This document shows positions 21,179 to 32,020 of a stretch of 64,000 bases of DNA, piece after piece. The stretch is taken from positions 10,327,501 to 10,391,500 of the forward strand of contig JAKTNV010000019.1 in the NCBI GenBank assembly GCA_022747635.1, written 5' to 3'. The notes below the pieces were generated by a model that was given only the letters and a program-made list of their open reading frames with translations, searched no databases and had not been told where the DNA came from. Every line of letters begins with the position of its first letter. The stretch's first letter is position 1. The position numbers and the translations under genes are program-made. The DNA is from Hetaerina americana. Its lineage: Eukaryota; Arthropoda; Insecta; Odonata; Calopterygidae.

Positions 21179-21764
21179 GAATTGTCCCTATCTTGTTGCC
21201 TACTAATATAAAACCAAGTCTATACTCAATAGATAATTTCTGAATGAGAATATGTTATCCGGCGCTCAGACATGGCAATTCACTTCTTTTTAGACTCAAG
21301 TCACTTTCTTTAGCTTCCGATAATTTTAGCTAATTATCTTCCTTTACGGCGGACGTTCTTAGGAATGTGCTCCATGTGGACTTCTCCTAGACGTGGCCTC
21401 TGGGAGAATGTGTCAATCCGCCTCTGTTGACAGAAGCACGCGAGGAGTAAGAGAAGTCGGCGCACGCTAGCTTAATATTCCGGCGGAGATAGGTTTTGCC
21501 ATAACATTTGTTTTCAGTCTCATAAAGAGAAAAACGCTTGGATTTTTTAAATATTTGTGAAACACATGGGGATGCCTTGCGCAATCGTTATTTTTGCTAT
21601 GATCTTGGTAGCGGACAGTAAGATGCGGTATGCTGTGAGCTGAAGTCGTAATCTGGTGAAACAATTGAGGCAAAATACAGAACAAACGGTCTTATTATGG
21701 GATCCCATCTTTCCTATATTCAATTTGACTGCCTCCATGAACACCCACGCAATGCAGTGGCGTA
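21179..21764. other. Unique DNA, nothing recognised
   Basis: No supportable feature. Its right part might be older LINE sequence too decayed to read. Confidence 0.4.
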
Positions 21765-22243
21765 ACTACTTTGCTAGAAAATGTTGGCTGGGATTCCCTT
21801 ACTCAGCGGCGTTTACAATATAGATTAAACTTATTAAAAGCATATAAAGATGGGCCCTTTTCCGATGACGTCAAGAACATAATACGAACCCCAACGTATT
21901 ACGGGCGGAGGGATCACGAATATATGATTGGAGAGATAGACTGCAAAGACTGACAGGTTTTAATTGTCATTTTTTCCAAGAACAATAGGAGACCAGAATG
22001 CTTGTAATCGAAATCCCCCACTAGTCGGCTCGATATTAAAGTATTAACCTAATCACAAGGTAGCGACTGCGCATGGTTATACTAGTATATTTATGTATTT
22101 TTTTTGCAGGTTCCCCTTACCTTTCCCCATCCATTTGAAAAACCCTAACCCCCCTCATCCCTTACCCTTTCCTCCTGGTGCTGCACCCCCTGCCACACAC
22201 CTTTTTGGTAGCTCGCAGGGTATTGATGTAGATGTAGATGAAT
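21765..22243 (+). mobile_element. CR1/Jockey-like LINE, 3' end with (GATGTA)n tail
   Basis: A 5'-truncated element. From 21771 the frame reads LENVGWDSLTQRRLQYRL, then YYGRRDHEYMIGEI. After a frameshift it continues TDRF-stop-LSFFPRTIGDQNA. Together this is the characteristic C-terminus of CR1/Jockey-type reverse transcriptases (W-x-L-x-x-RR ... SFFPRTIxxWN). The 3'UTR ends with CCTGCCACACACC, a GC block and a GTATTGATGTAGATGTAGATG tail (about 22180-22243). Only the last 90 or so codons remain, with at least one frameshift and one stop. Nothing of the catalytic domain is present. Confidence 0.8.
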
Positions 22244-23264
22244 GCAATAGTGTATACTACAAAGGTTTTGCAATTTTATTTGATTTATTGCCCTTCTGAT
22301 TTTGATACTAATATATTTTTCCCACGCAGGCTCTGGCGTTTCAATTGATGTGAATCGACGGACTCTCCTCCTGCATATCCAGTATTTGTGACCCCTCTTC
22401 GTGTGAATGCCTCCTGGAAACGCGTGCTTGTGATTGGCCGCCGGTGAGCGAATTCTATTTGATTGCTCTTTTGGTACAAACTATACCAGTCCATAATCTA
22501 GTTTTAGAAGTTTGTTAGTTAAAAATATTATATAGGACAATATGAGATTGGCATTTGGTTTGAAAATCTTATTTTAAATATTATTTACTCTTTAACGAAC
22601 ATGGAATGATCAATCACCAAGTTTATTTTGTTAGTAAATTCAGAAATTATAACCCCGTTGTGTGGAAATGGAATATTTTATTATGCTGGTGTATTTTTTT
22701 TTGTTTTTACCCGTAAAGTTACTAAGGTAGACGCACGAAAATATTTCTCAAATATTAAACTCCATAATGCAGGGAAAAACTTCGTTTCCGAAAAAAAGGG
22801 AATTGTGCCACTCCTGCGCACACAAGGATATGGGATTGCAAATACGCTTCCTCTGAAGCGATACAAGATTGGCGTATTGGCGATCGTAACCCTCTGAATT
22901 TCTCAGCATACCTTCGAGATGAGGTAATTATTTTCAAACTCGATTAAACGGCTCAAGGACGCTTCGTGTGGTATCTACCACGCCCACGGCAGCTCGTGGT
23001 GCGTGTCCTGAGCGAGCATAGGCAAGCGTGCTCACCCGCGGCGGCCGGTGCTGCGTCTGTGCCCTCGGTCTGTGGAGTGGTTGGGGTTCTTCATCGGAGT
23101 TGTCTCAAATCACCGTAAACCACAAAATATAAAGTGTATGGGCGAAGACAAATATCGCCGTCGACTGTCGCTTTATTATTCGAAGGGCTTTCATCAATTG
23201 AACAATTTCCCATATTTATTGACAGCTAACAATCTAGAAAAACTTTATTTTTTGTTGTTGCATC
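22244..23264. other. Noncoding DNA, nothing recognised
   Basis: Short open frames only. A CpG-rich stretch at about 22960-23080 has no gene structure. Confidence 0.45.
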
Positions 23265-23330
23265 CCTGTGCTGAATCGCATCCGGCCACACACCCTAGCG
23301 GTTGTTTGCAGGGTGCCCTGTTTGTATATG
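23265..23330 (+). mobile_element. CR1/Jockey-like LINE 3'UTR remnant
   Basis: The block GGCCACACACCCTAGCGG followed by TTGCAGGGT matches the 3'UTR of the element ending at 22243 and the minus-strand relic at 41165. The GATGTA tail is lost. Confidence 0.6.
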
Positions 23331-24082
23331 CATTCCGTCATACGTTAAGTTGACCTATTCGTAGAGGAGATTACAACATTTTTGAGCCGTCGAGGACGCG
23401 AAATATAGAAAAGATTTCGAACGTATTACCAAACAAAATCCTTTGTCTTTATGAATCGTGTTCAAATGGCTGACAACCAAACTTGTGGAATTCCTGAATT
23501 TCAGGATAAATGATCATTTAAGTTTTTTTGTTGCTCCGCTGTAAGATATGATCACCGGCATTCCCGTTTCGTCCCACTATTAAAAACACTCGTATATCCG
23601 TGGCTATTAATTTGAACGCATATATTTAGTCACGATGCTGAATCCCTCCCCGGCGAAATTCCTAAGTCGCGAACACATGCAATTTATTCGCCGAAACTCG
23701 CATCGAACTTCCATCCTCCCTTGGAAGTCTTTCGTTGAGCCACATATGCGCATTAATCGATTAAATCGGAAATAATGCCGAGTGTAGGGACATGGAATGG
23801 ATTTACTATGCACATGAATTATACTTACATAGAGGACTGTTTTATTTTCGGTCGTACAGAATGTTTCTTTCTCCGACCAAACTTTGCGACCTCAAGTATG
23901 ATAAGACATTATAGTATTTTATTGATGAAAATACTAAATTATTTCAATGTGCAATTACCAGTTACTAATACATTATAAATTTATCACTTAATGTTTTAGA
24001 GTATTATCTTATTTGGATAGTACTAATAGGCTCAGTATTTAGAGAATGTGAAAAAATATGACTAAAAAAAGTCCGTTAATCC

Positions 24083-24085
<3 letters not shown>
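23331..24085. other. AT-rich DNA, nothing recognised
   Basis: No supportable gene or repeat. Confidence 0.5.

Positions 24086-24150
<65 letters not shown>
24086..24150. repeat. (TA)n microsatellite
   Basis: An almost pure AT dinucleotide run of about 65 bp. Unlike the run at 19.5 kb, no element borders it. Confidence 0.97.
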
Positions 24151-24152
<2 letters not shown>

Positions 24153-25690
24153 TCACAAAAGTTTTTCAGCTAAATTCAAGATTAGTGAGAAAAACTGGCC
24201 CGTAAATTTCGACATCTAACTTTTGTTGCGTCGAATCCTCGAAAAGTTAAGTGGATGCATTAATATTCGTCACTTATTATAAAAATAAATATAACTTAGC
24301 GGATAAAAATAAATGTGTTAAGATACTATGGAAGTTCGTTCGGCATGCAGACATGCACTCGAAGCATTCTCTTGAATATTTTTCATTGACAATTTACTGA
24401 AGAGCCACTGCCGGTTAGTTATACTAGGAAAGTGATTTAAGTGAAATATTATAAATTGATCCTTTATCATCATTTTTAGTATTGTAAATCACTTGGTAAA
24501 ATTTATTTTTAGTCATTGCAAACGGTATACGGCACATTTGCATACAGTTTGTGATTGATTGTCATAAACGCTGAGAAATTCAGCAAGCACACTCGAACAC
24601 CCTGGCGCAGTGCCCATGACTTAACGCACTTGATTTTGTGAAACATATCCATGAGTTTAAAAAAAACAATTCTATCTCGAGTTTCTGAAATGATTATAAA
24701 GAGCTGTTTCCGTGAAAAGACGGCGTTCAAGAAAATTAAGAAATGTAAACCGTGGAATCTTAACATGAGATAAGATCTCTAGCTGAAACAGCCTTACCGT
24801 CGCAAAAATAAGTAATAATTAATCCCAAAGGATAAAGGCAATAATTCATATCCTTCGTTAAAGCTAGAAAGAAGAAAAAAGGTAAGCAACCCCATTAATG
24901 CACATCAACTCATTTCAATGGTACCAGCCCTAAAAGTGCAGAAGGAGGAACTCCTCATATTTAAAATTTAATATGCTCAAGTAACCGCTATCTTCATGGG
25001 GCTTATTTGTGATTTAGTTTTCCACGCAAAATCTTCATAACACACTTCATAATTAAAATGATCATCCCATGGTCTTGAGGCGATTGGCTTTAGAATTGAA
25101 ATTTATTCGAAAATACATTGAACTAATTCATTTCTTTGGGGTGAACATGGCCAATAGGTTAAGATTGTATAGCTTGATGCACCAATGAAAAGAACGCCTT
25201 TTATGATATTTCGGCCTTAGTAGCTACTTCATTTCAGAGACGCATTTTTATTTCAAAGTGCAACCAATAGCTTAACGGTGAACTGCTAAGCCTTTGACAC
25301 CTGTTCGGGGTATTTAATCAGGAATACCTACCACAATGGTGACCAATTGTGTTTACGCATTATAAGAGTAGAATATATGGTCTAGTTCCCATTTTATTTT
25401 TTCAATTAGGATCGGTTTCGAACTTTAACTTAAGATTTTCAGCGCTTAATTTTCTTCACATTACTGTTATCATATCTCAAGATTTGATCGCCATTTCGAA
25501 GATAAGCCACTTATCGGACTCGGGTTGCCACATAAATCGTGAGCAGTAACGCCTCGAGATATTAAACGACTCAATTAAGTTGTACGGACGTGCACGCGTG
25601 AAAATTTATATATCTTGATCACACAGCGTAGAAATAGTCATTTCGTGCAAACATATATTTTTTAAATCGAAAAGGCTCTCGAGGACGAGT
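24151..25690. other. AT-rich DNA with a possible tRNA-like relic at 25268
   Basis: No gene is recognised. TAGCTTAACGG at 25268-25278 matches the polymerase III A box consensus exactly, and a degenerate B-box-like CTGTTCGGGGT follows near 25301-25311, spaced as in tRNA-derived SINEs. The match is too weak to call an element. Confidence 0.35.
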
Positions 25691-26640
25691 AGAATTTAAT
25701 CCTCTCCCGACCTCTCCCCGAGAGCCCGCCCCCCCCCCGCCTCGTCCGCTGGCGGCCCCCGCCTCATGAGACCGCTCTCAATTAATTATCTCCTTTTCTC
25801 CGAATCCTTTCCCACCCTCTTAAACAGAGCTCGAGACTCTCCCACCCTCCCCCCCCCGCATGTCCCTTTATCCCCTTAATAAAGACGGATAGAATCCGAA
25901 CCATTTATCGCTCTCCTCCCCCGATCCCTCACGTAGCACGTGCTCTCAGAGAGATCCGTTGGATCCGTCGAAGCGAAAAGAATACCAAAAACGAAAACGA
26001 ATCGGGCAAAAAGGTATTTCTCCTTCTCCTCTCGCACTCGGTTTAGGATTCCGCACGCATGAGTCTTCCATGCTCGAGTGAGTCGAGGTGCACGTCCAAT
26101 TCCTCCCCCCCAATCCCCCCTTTCCCTCCTCCAAACCCCCCACCCGGTCCTTCCCCCGGTGGACCCCACGCCTTCATAATTCATGTGATCAGCGCGGGTC
26201 GTTAATTACCGCCCCGACCTCTTTTGTCCGAGTGGTAGGGGTTGGGTGAGGGGGGGATGGTGGGCGGGGTCGTGTCTTCAGGGGAGAGTACCAAGAGGCA
26301 CCCCCTCCCCCACCCTCACCCTCCCTGTTCGCGTCGTGACGCCTTACCCCGCGAGTCCTCCCGCGAGAGGCATTCATTGTCTTCCAGGTTTTCTCTTATC
26401 TGATTCCGCCCACGTGTATCACTTGTTCTTCAAAAGACGCCTCTCCCTCTCCCTTCTGCCCTTCCTGCAATCCGTCCCTCATTCCCATCCGCCTCTCTTC
26501 TCTCTCCCCTTCCCGCTCCAAGTGTCTTCTCCTCACTTCCTCCGTTTACCGCTTGCATTCTTCCTTTCCGTGTTTATCGCCACGAGGGAATTAAAGCCTT
26601 CTTGTGCTTTGACCCCCGCGGCAATGTGCCGGTAACGGAT
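25691..26640. other. GC-rich, strand-asymmetric pyrimidine-rich patch
   Basis: The plus strand is rich in C and CT runs (for example 25722-25740, 25842-25858, 26105-26160, 26440-26530), with CpG-rich sequence between. Frames on both strands overlap and have low-complexity composition, so I do not call genes. Such tracts can mark promoters or fold as H-DNA or G-quadruplex on the minus strand. Confidence 0.4.
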
Positions 26641-27530
26641 TTGATGGCGGAGGTTTCAGGATTATGAGTCGTAATTTATGGATTAAAATTTCGATCGAAA
26701 CTCCTATTTCAAGTTTCACTTCCTTCCTTTTTCAATTTTATACAGTCTATTATCCGGTTGATTACACGACGGTCTTACTCTTAAAGCGTCCCTTTTCAAA
26801 CTTTTTACGCGAGTTGTAAAATGCTGAGTCCTGTCACCGTGTTGATTTTAAACATTTTCTTTCTGTCTGAATTCTGCCTTTTAAGGGTCAAGATGCTTGA
26901 ATGATATTATTTCAGCCTTTAGCACTAAGTTAATTTACCTTCTGATATAAGAGTCTTTTATTTAATATTATCATATGCTAATTAAATTTCTTTGCAACAT
27001 CGCTACGATTGGTTCTGCCCGTCTTTCAACTTATTCAATGAAAGATATATCGCTGATGGCCCTCGACACCCGCGTTAACTCATGTTCGGGTTTATTGCTC
27101 GGGTGGTCGGTTTTTCCGGATTTTCCGGATCTCATCTCACGATACCTGTTCCTCAGAATTTTCTTCTGCGTATTCTATCTGCATTTTTCCATTTTAGTAC
27201 TTCTTGTATATGTATTGCATAATTTTTGTCAATCGCCAACCGTTAATCTTCAAAAACGTCCGGTTTATCCGGTTTTGTCACAAATTAAGTAGACTTGTCA
27301 CGGTAATAAAATTATTAGCCCACCTTGTTCATTTAAGTTCGCAGATGCCATTCCGGATGGAGTTTGGAAAAAGCTGCATATTAATTAATGCTTTTTTTTC
27401 TTACTGAAGCTTGTGATTGTTGGTTTGACCTATGTGTTCCTTGAAGACTCGACTTTTCTTTGACTTTTCTATAGACCGAAGCACCAAACTGAAAAAATAT
27501 TAATTCAACTCCCTTAAATAGAGTAACAAC
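26641..27530. other. AT-rich DNA, nothing recognised
   Basis: No feature is supportable. Sequence just left of 27531 may be more of the following LINE, too decayed to read. Confidence 0.45.
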
Positions 27531-27531
27531 C

Positions 27532-28296
27532 ATGGAAGACCTTGGCGTTTGAACTGACCATAAACTAAATTACTCCGATCACATACAGACTTTAAAAAAT
27601 AAAGCCATGTCCCTATTAGGCCTTCTTTGTCGCTTCACAGAAATTAAAGATCCAATTGCACTCCACTCGTACTTCTCATTGATTGTCCTTCCCATCATAT
27701 CATATTACTCCCCAATTTGGTCCACCTCATCCCCAACTAACCTTAAATCCCTCGATTGCATCTCTCACTTCTTTGCCAAAATAGTCAAACACCGAGTCCC
27801 ACATTACCGCAATATGTCCTCAAATGCTGTTCTGTCTTCCCTATCCATTTCTAGTCCCCAAAGCTGCAGACTTAAAGCTGATTTAAAACTCCTCTACAAC
27901 ACCCTAAACGCGGCTATTGATTGCCCTGAACTGCTATCTTTCTTCAACTTCAGGATACCAACCCTATCCACCCGCACCCATTCCCTACTCCATCTGCCTA
28001 TTCCTAGAATATCTCTCACCAAGCGCTCACCTTTATTTCGCCTCTCCTCCCTTCTCAAATCACTCCCTCACACTGTCGACCCCTTTAACTTATCATGCAG
28101 CAACTTCACCACCCAAGCTTTATCCCACCTTTCAGTAAATTAAAATTTTCCCCGGTCCATGCTCGGTTCTCGTTGTTTATTGTTATGCTGTTATTGCCTT
28201 TTGTCCTCTTTCATGTTTGTTATATTTTTCACTGTAAAATGGCGCCACTGCTGTATGTGAATAATGTTATAAAATAAAATAAATAAAATAAAATAT
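27532..28296 (+). mobile_element. Jockey/CR1-like LINE, 3' fragment
   Basis: The reverse-transcriptase thumb is readable from 27532: MEDLGV-stop-TDHKLNYSDHI, then LKNKAMSLLGLLCRFT. The open frame from 27607 to 28143 (178 codons) continues with FSLIVLPIISYYSPIWST, the conserved thumb/connection motif, into a C-terminal region ending SHLSVN. A 3'UTR follows and ends in an (AAAAT/AAATAA)n tail at 28261-28296. The palm with the YADD box is absent because of 5' truncation, and one in-frame stop is visible. The third family of LINE 3' ends in the window, distinct from the GATGTA-tailed one. Confidence 0.8.
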
Positions 28297-28299
28297 ATC

Positions 28300-28385
28300 C
28301 ACAAAATTATACCCGAGGCGGGAGTCGAATAAATCGGCGTTGTCTGTAAAAGGTGGACCGACGACCGCACGACCACTCGCCAGCC
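28300..28385 (-). mobile_element. tRNA-derived SINE remnant
   Basis: On the minus strand, GTGGTCGTGCGGTCGTCGG supplies a near-match A box (TGGTCGTGCGG, one mismatch). TATTCGACTCCCGCCTCGGG supplies a degraded B box (TTCGACTCC core). The order and spacing match the tRNA head common to insect SINEs. It abuts the tail of the plus-strand LINE fragment, so its own 3' part may be lost. Confidence 0.55.
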
Positions 28386-28900
28386 ATGAATGTGTCTATC
28401 GCTTCAGAAATATCAATTAAATGAAAAAAATAACTTATGGTAAATGCTGACGCCATGAACTAACATATTGATAAAAAATGTCAGGACTACATAATTATGT
28501 GCATGCGTGTGAGTTAATCAATGGATCAAATCCATAATTGTTTGAAAATCTGTTTGAAAACAAAAAGCCTGCGTAAAGAAATCACTGATGTCATCGGTCA
28601 CACAAAATACATTTCTTTTCTTCAGTCGGGCAGCTGGATTAAATCTCACATAAAATCGTAAATTACCTTGCTTTCGCCTACGGAATGAAAGTGGCATATG
28701 GCATTGCCGGGAAGTGTGTGTGTGCGTTGCCCGCGGTAAGGGATGCGATTATTCTCCGCAAATAACGACTAAATCCTCCTGCCAACGAGATAGCCATCGC
28801 GAGTACAACTCGTGCTCCAAACTGTCTCTTTTCACACTTCAACGACGTCTCCTCCTCTCCTGGCGCCTCTAATTAATACATTATGCCTCGCCATATGCTT
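28386..28900. other. AT-rich DNA, nothing recognised
   Basis: No supportable feature. Confidence 0.5.
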
Positions 28901-29510
28901 GCTCGAGAAGGGCACCGCGCACCCCCTCCCCCCGTGTTCTTGACTCAGAGGTGATGCTCGTACACCTCTGCGCACCGAAACGAACCGTTCGTCGTGTTTC
29001 CCTCCTCGCAAAACTCACCAGTGGGACGGCGAATTTATTTCCATTCCCGGCGCGAAATTTCTACCAGTCCTGCGGGTTGGGCGATTGCTTTGCCTTCGAA
29101 AGACGGGCGACTTCGCGGATTATTTGAAACGCATCGATCAAAGGCGGAATGGGTGGTCGCGCTCGGGACGAATCGTCACGTTTCAGCGACACTGACGTGA
29201 GTGATAAACCCCTGCTGCTGCTTAACAGCATGTGGTTAAAAGCCTTTCTCCCACTTTACAACCATCCAATCCGTTCCTGTCCCCTTTCCCCCCTCCCCAA
29301 TACCCCCCTCCCCAATCCCCCCCCCTTTCCCAAGCTACCCCTCCCCCTCGTCCACGAATACGCCCGCGGTCGCATCCTCACTCCCTCACCGTCTTCGGCG
29401 CGAGGCCCCGTGCATTTAAAGGCTGTTTCTTCGAGAGAGCGCGCGTGATTCGTCAAGTTGTAAGTTAGTTCGGCGGCCCACTCCCTGGCAACCCACTCGC
29501 GAATCACCGC
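28901..29510. other. GC/CpG-rich patch
   Basis: CpG-rich sequence with a C-rich tract at 29280-29350. Overlapping open frames on both strands (up to 99 codons) are composition artefacts as far as I can judge. It could be regulatory; nothing identifies it. Confidence 0.4.
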
Positions 29511-31990
29511 TTTTTTAGCTAGCGTTTGTTTTCTTCTGGGAGCGGAACTCTTTTTAAGGTTTATGCGTTATAATAATTCACTTTTTCGAGTTGGTTGCCT
29601 TCCTATGTCTGTTATTCGTTTTTATATGCTATCATTGAAAAAAGGGATTACATGTAGCCTAATTTGTCCCTATAAATTCCATAATGAGCGAACTGTAAAA
29701 CGATGAATAAAGTAATGTAATCGCTTGAATAATTCGGGCAATAATGACTAGCGTCAGAATGATTAGTTTTATTTAAAATATAAATTTTCTCATTGGGCAT
29801 ATTTACTGTGATATGGACATCCGCAAAGTATATTGGCAAGCCAAATTAACCGCTACGGACGCACTTAATAAGTTGAAGTTAATTTATATGCATTAGATCA
29901 CAGTGAAGTACATGCATTATCAATTTGTAATTAACCTTTTAAAATTAAAACTAAATTAACTGTGGAAGGTTCATTCGCTTGGCGAATGCTTTGTTAATGG
30001 TTATATCATAGAGAGAGCGCGATGTCAACGACAAAGAAGAACACCACACCATAACTTTAATTACAGCAGCTTAATATTAGATATTAAATAAAAATACGTA
30101 TAGGAAGTTAAAATTTTGTGGTGCGTTACATTCAGCTATTTACATTAGATCCCCCCGAAGATTGAAAATTTAAAGTAATTGTTTTTTGCTGCTGATATAA
30201 CTTTTATGTCAACTAATCATTTGCCAGAGGAAATTACCGGCGAAATAAAAACTGGAAAATTTTTATTATATTTTACCTCTTGCTGCTATGCTTTCCAGAG
30301 AAGTTATTTTCCTGCGCTTATGAAAATTGTAATCCGGGCAGTGTTTGCTGACGATTTCATTGAGATCATAAAACTTTGCATTAGCACGGAACTTATTATT
30401 ATGTTATGTTATGTAATTATCCTTTGTTTTAGTTTTTTTATTTAGTAGGCATTAAAGACTGATGATTGGTGGTTTAAATCAAATTAAATTCAGGGAAGAT
30501 AAGCCAGCCACAGTAAGTCTATTTGGACTCTCTTGATCCAAATGCAATGTCCGTTTTTCTGGCACAGCCTCTTAAGTTTCCTCAAGCCCGTAAATGGGAG
30601 CGGTTTAGCCTAGTATGGCGCGAAGGAGTGTGCTAAGAAAAAAAAGAGTCCTATGGGATCGTCGCATTCTCAGAATTCTGGAGGATTTTTTTTTCATCGT
30701 TTTTTAGTGTTTTGAGGATGATTTTTCCAGCTCGGGTGAAGCCAAGTAAAGATCCCAACCTTACGATAGATGAAAAAGTATTATCTTTCTGGTATTTCTG
30801 TGTGACCGAGCCACCCGGTGTAGAGTTAGTTATTGGGAGAGTATTAGAAAAAGCAGACTTTCGGTTAAATCAAATTTCGCCGGAAGTGATTCGTGGCTCC
30901 ACGCTTGTTGTAACTAACCATTGGAAACGACGTCCCATCATCCTTTGCCACCCACCCCCGTAGTTCTACGCGACACATTCCACGGTGTATGTAGACATTG
31001 GGTGGGGCTAATATAAATATCGCAACAGTTCATTCAATGATTTATTTTTTTACTGCTTCGCCCTTCCTTTGACGGTCATCATTAACTCAATATTACCCTT
31101 GAGTAGCAATAATTTTTTTTTTAATCTCTGAGTGGTTAGAGAACTCTTTTCTTGAACGCGGAGTTGGTGAAACTCATGACCCGCATGAAACACGTGTGAT
31201 TGGGAAATGGTAGTTATTCGCTCGATGCTGAGTATTGATTTATTGACTGTTGAGTTTTTCAATTAAGCGTGGGAAACTGCGTCGGGAATGATTTTCGTTT
31301 AAAGGGAGCAATTCACTGAACGGCATGAGTTCTGCCTCATTATCGATCGTGAGACGAAACATGGAACCTGTTGGCGTGTGACGTGACGGCTGGCCAACGA
31401 AACACACGCTTCGCTGGTGAAATTCCCGTCAGGAAGATATTCGAAACAATTGAGCCGCGATTAGCAAGAATCGAAGTCGTGAGACTCCCGACCTGTCGAT
31501 ATGTGCTGTGGGGCGTCTTCGTAACTTATCTTACGCTGTTATCTTGCTTCTATATCATTTACTCAGTGCACACGTTATTGGAAGTGATTAGCGAAGTACA
31601 TAAGGGACATACATTCGATATAATGGAATTAGAATTAAAGATAAATACTCGAAAGTGGATAATACAATTATGATTCCAATCGATTCAAACGTTTAAGGTT
31701 TAAAATATTATTTTTAGGCATTTGTGATCAAATTATATTAATATAATCAACTAAGTTCATTTCATTACCTTTTCGGAAAGTTTAACTTAATCGGCTTTCT
31801 TGAGAAGTGTTGGAGCTTGAGAGCTCTCCCTTCATCCTTCCAACTCCAATTACATGCTTGGATTCAATCGTATTTCTGAAGTAATTACAATATTTAAGTG
31901 TTGATCCGCAGGTATAAACTTTATTCATTCGCTCTGAACAGAAAATTGCTAGTTTATTGTTTTTCTCAACATTTGAGTACAATTTTTGAA
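29511..31990. other. AT-rich DNA, nothing recognised
   Basis: No gene is supported. A 100-codon frame at 31371-31673 has one hydrophobic stretch but no recognisable family (see rejected items). Confidence 0.45.
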
Positions 31991-31994
31991 ATCT

Positions 31995-32020
31995 ACATCT
32001 GCAATCTACATCTGCAATGT
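31995..32020 (-). repeat. (GATGTA)-like tail remnant
   Basis: Two CTACATCTGCAAT units on the plus strand read as ATTGCAGATGTAG repeats on the minus strand. They resemble the tail of the GATGTA-tailed LINE, but no 3'UTR block is attached, so the link is tentative. Confidence 0.3.

Noticed and set aside
31115..31195. Plus-strand sequence resembling a tRNA (GAGTGGTTAGAGAACTC...)
   Set aside because: The B box is badly degraded (GGTGAAACTCATGACC) and the stems do not pair convincingly.
31371..31673. 100-codon plus-strand frame with one hydrophobic stretch (around VLWGVFVTYLTLLSC)
   Set aside because: One possible membrane segment alone does not support a gene; no family, no splice sites and no neighbouring exon were found.
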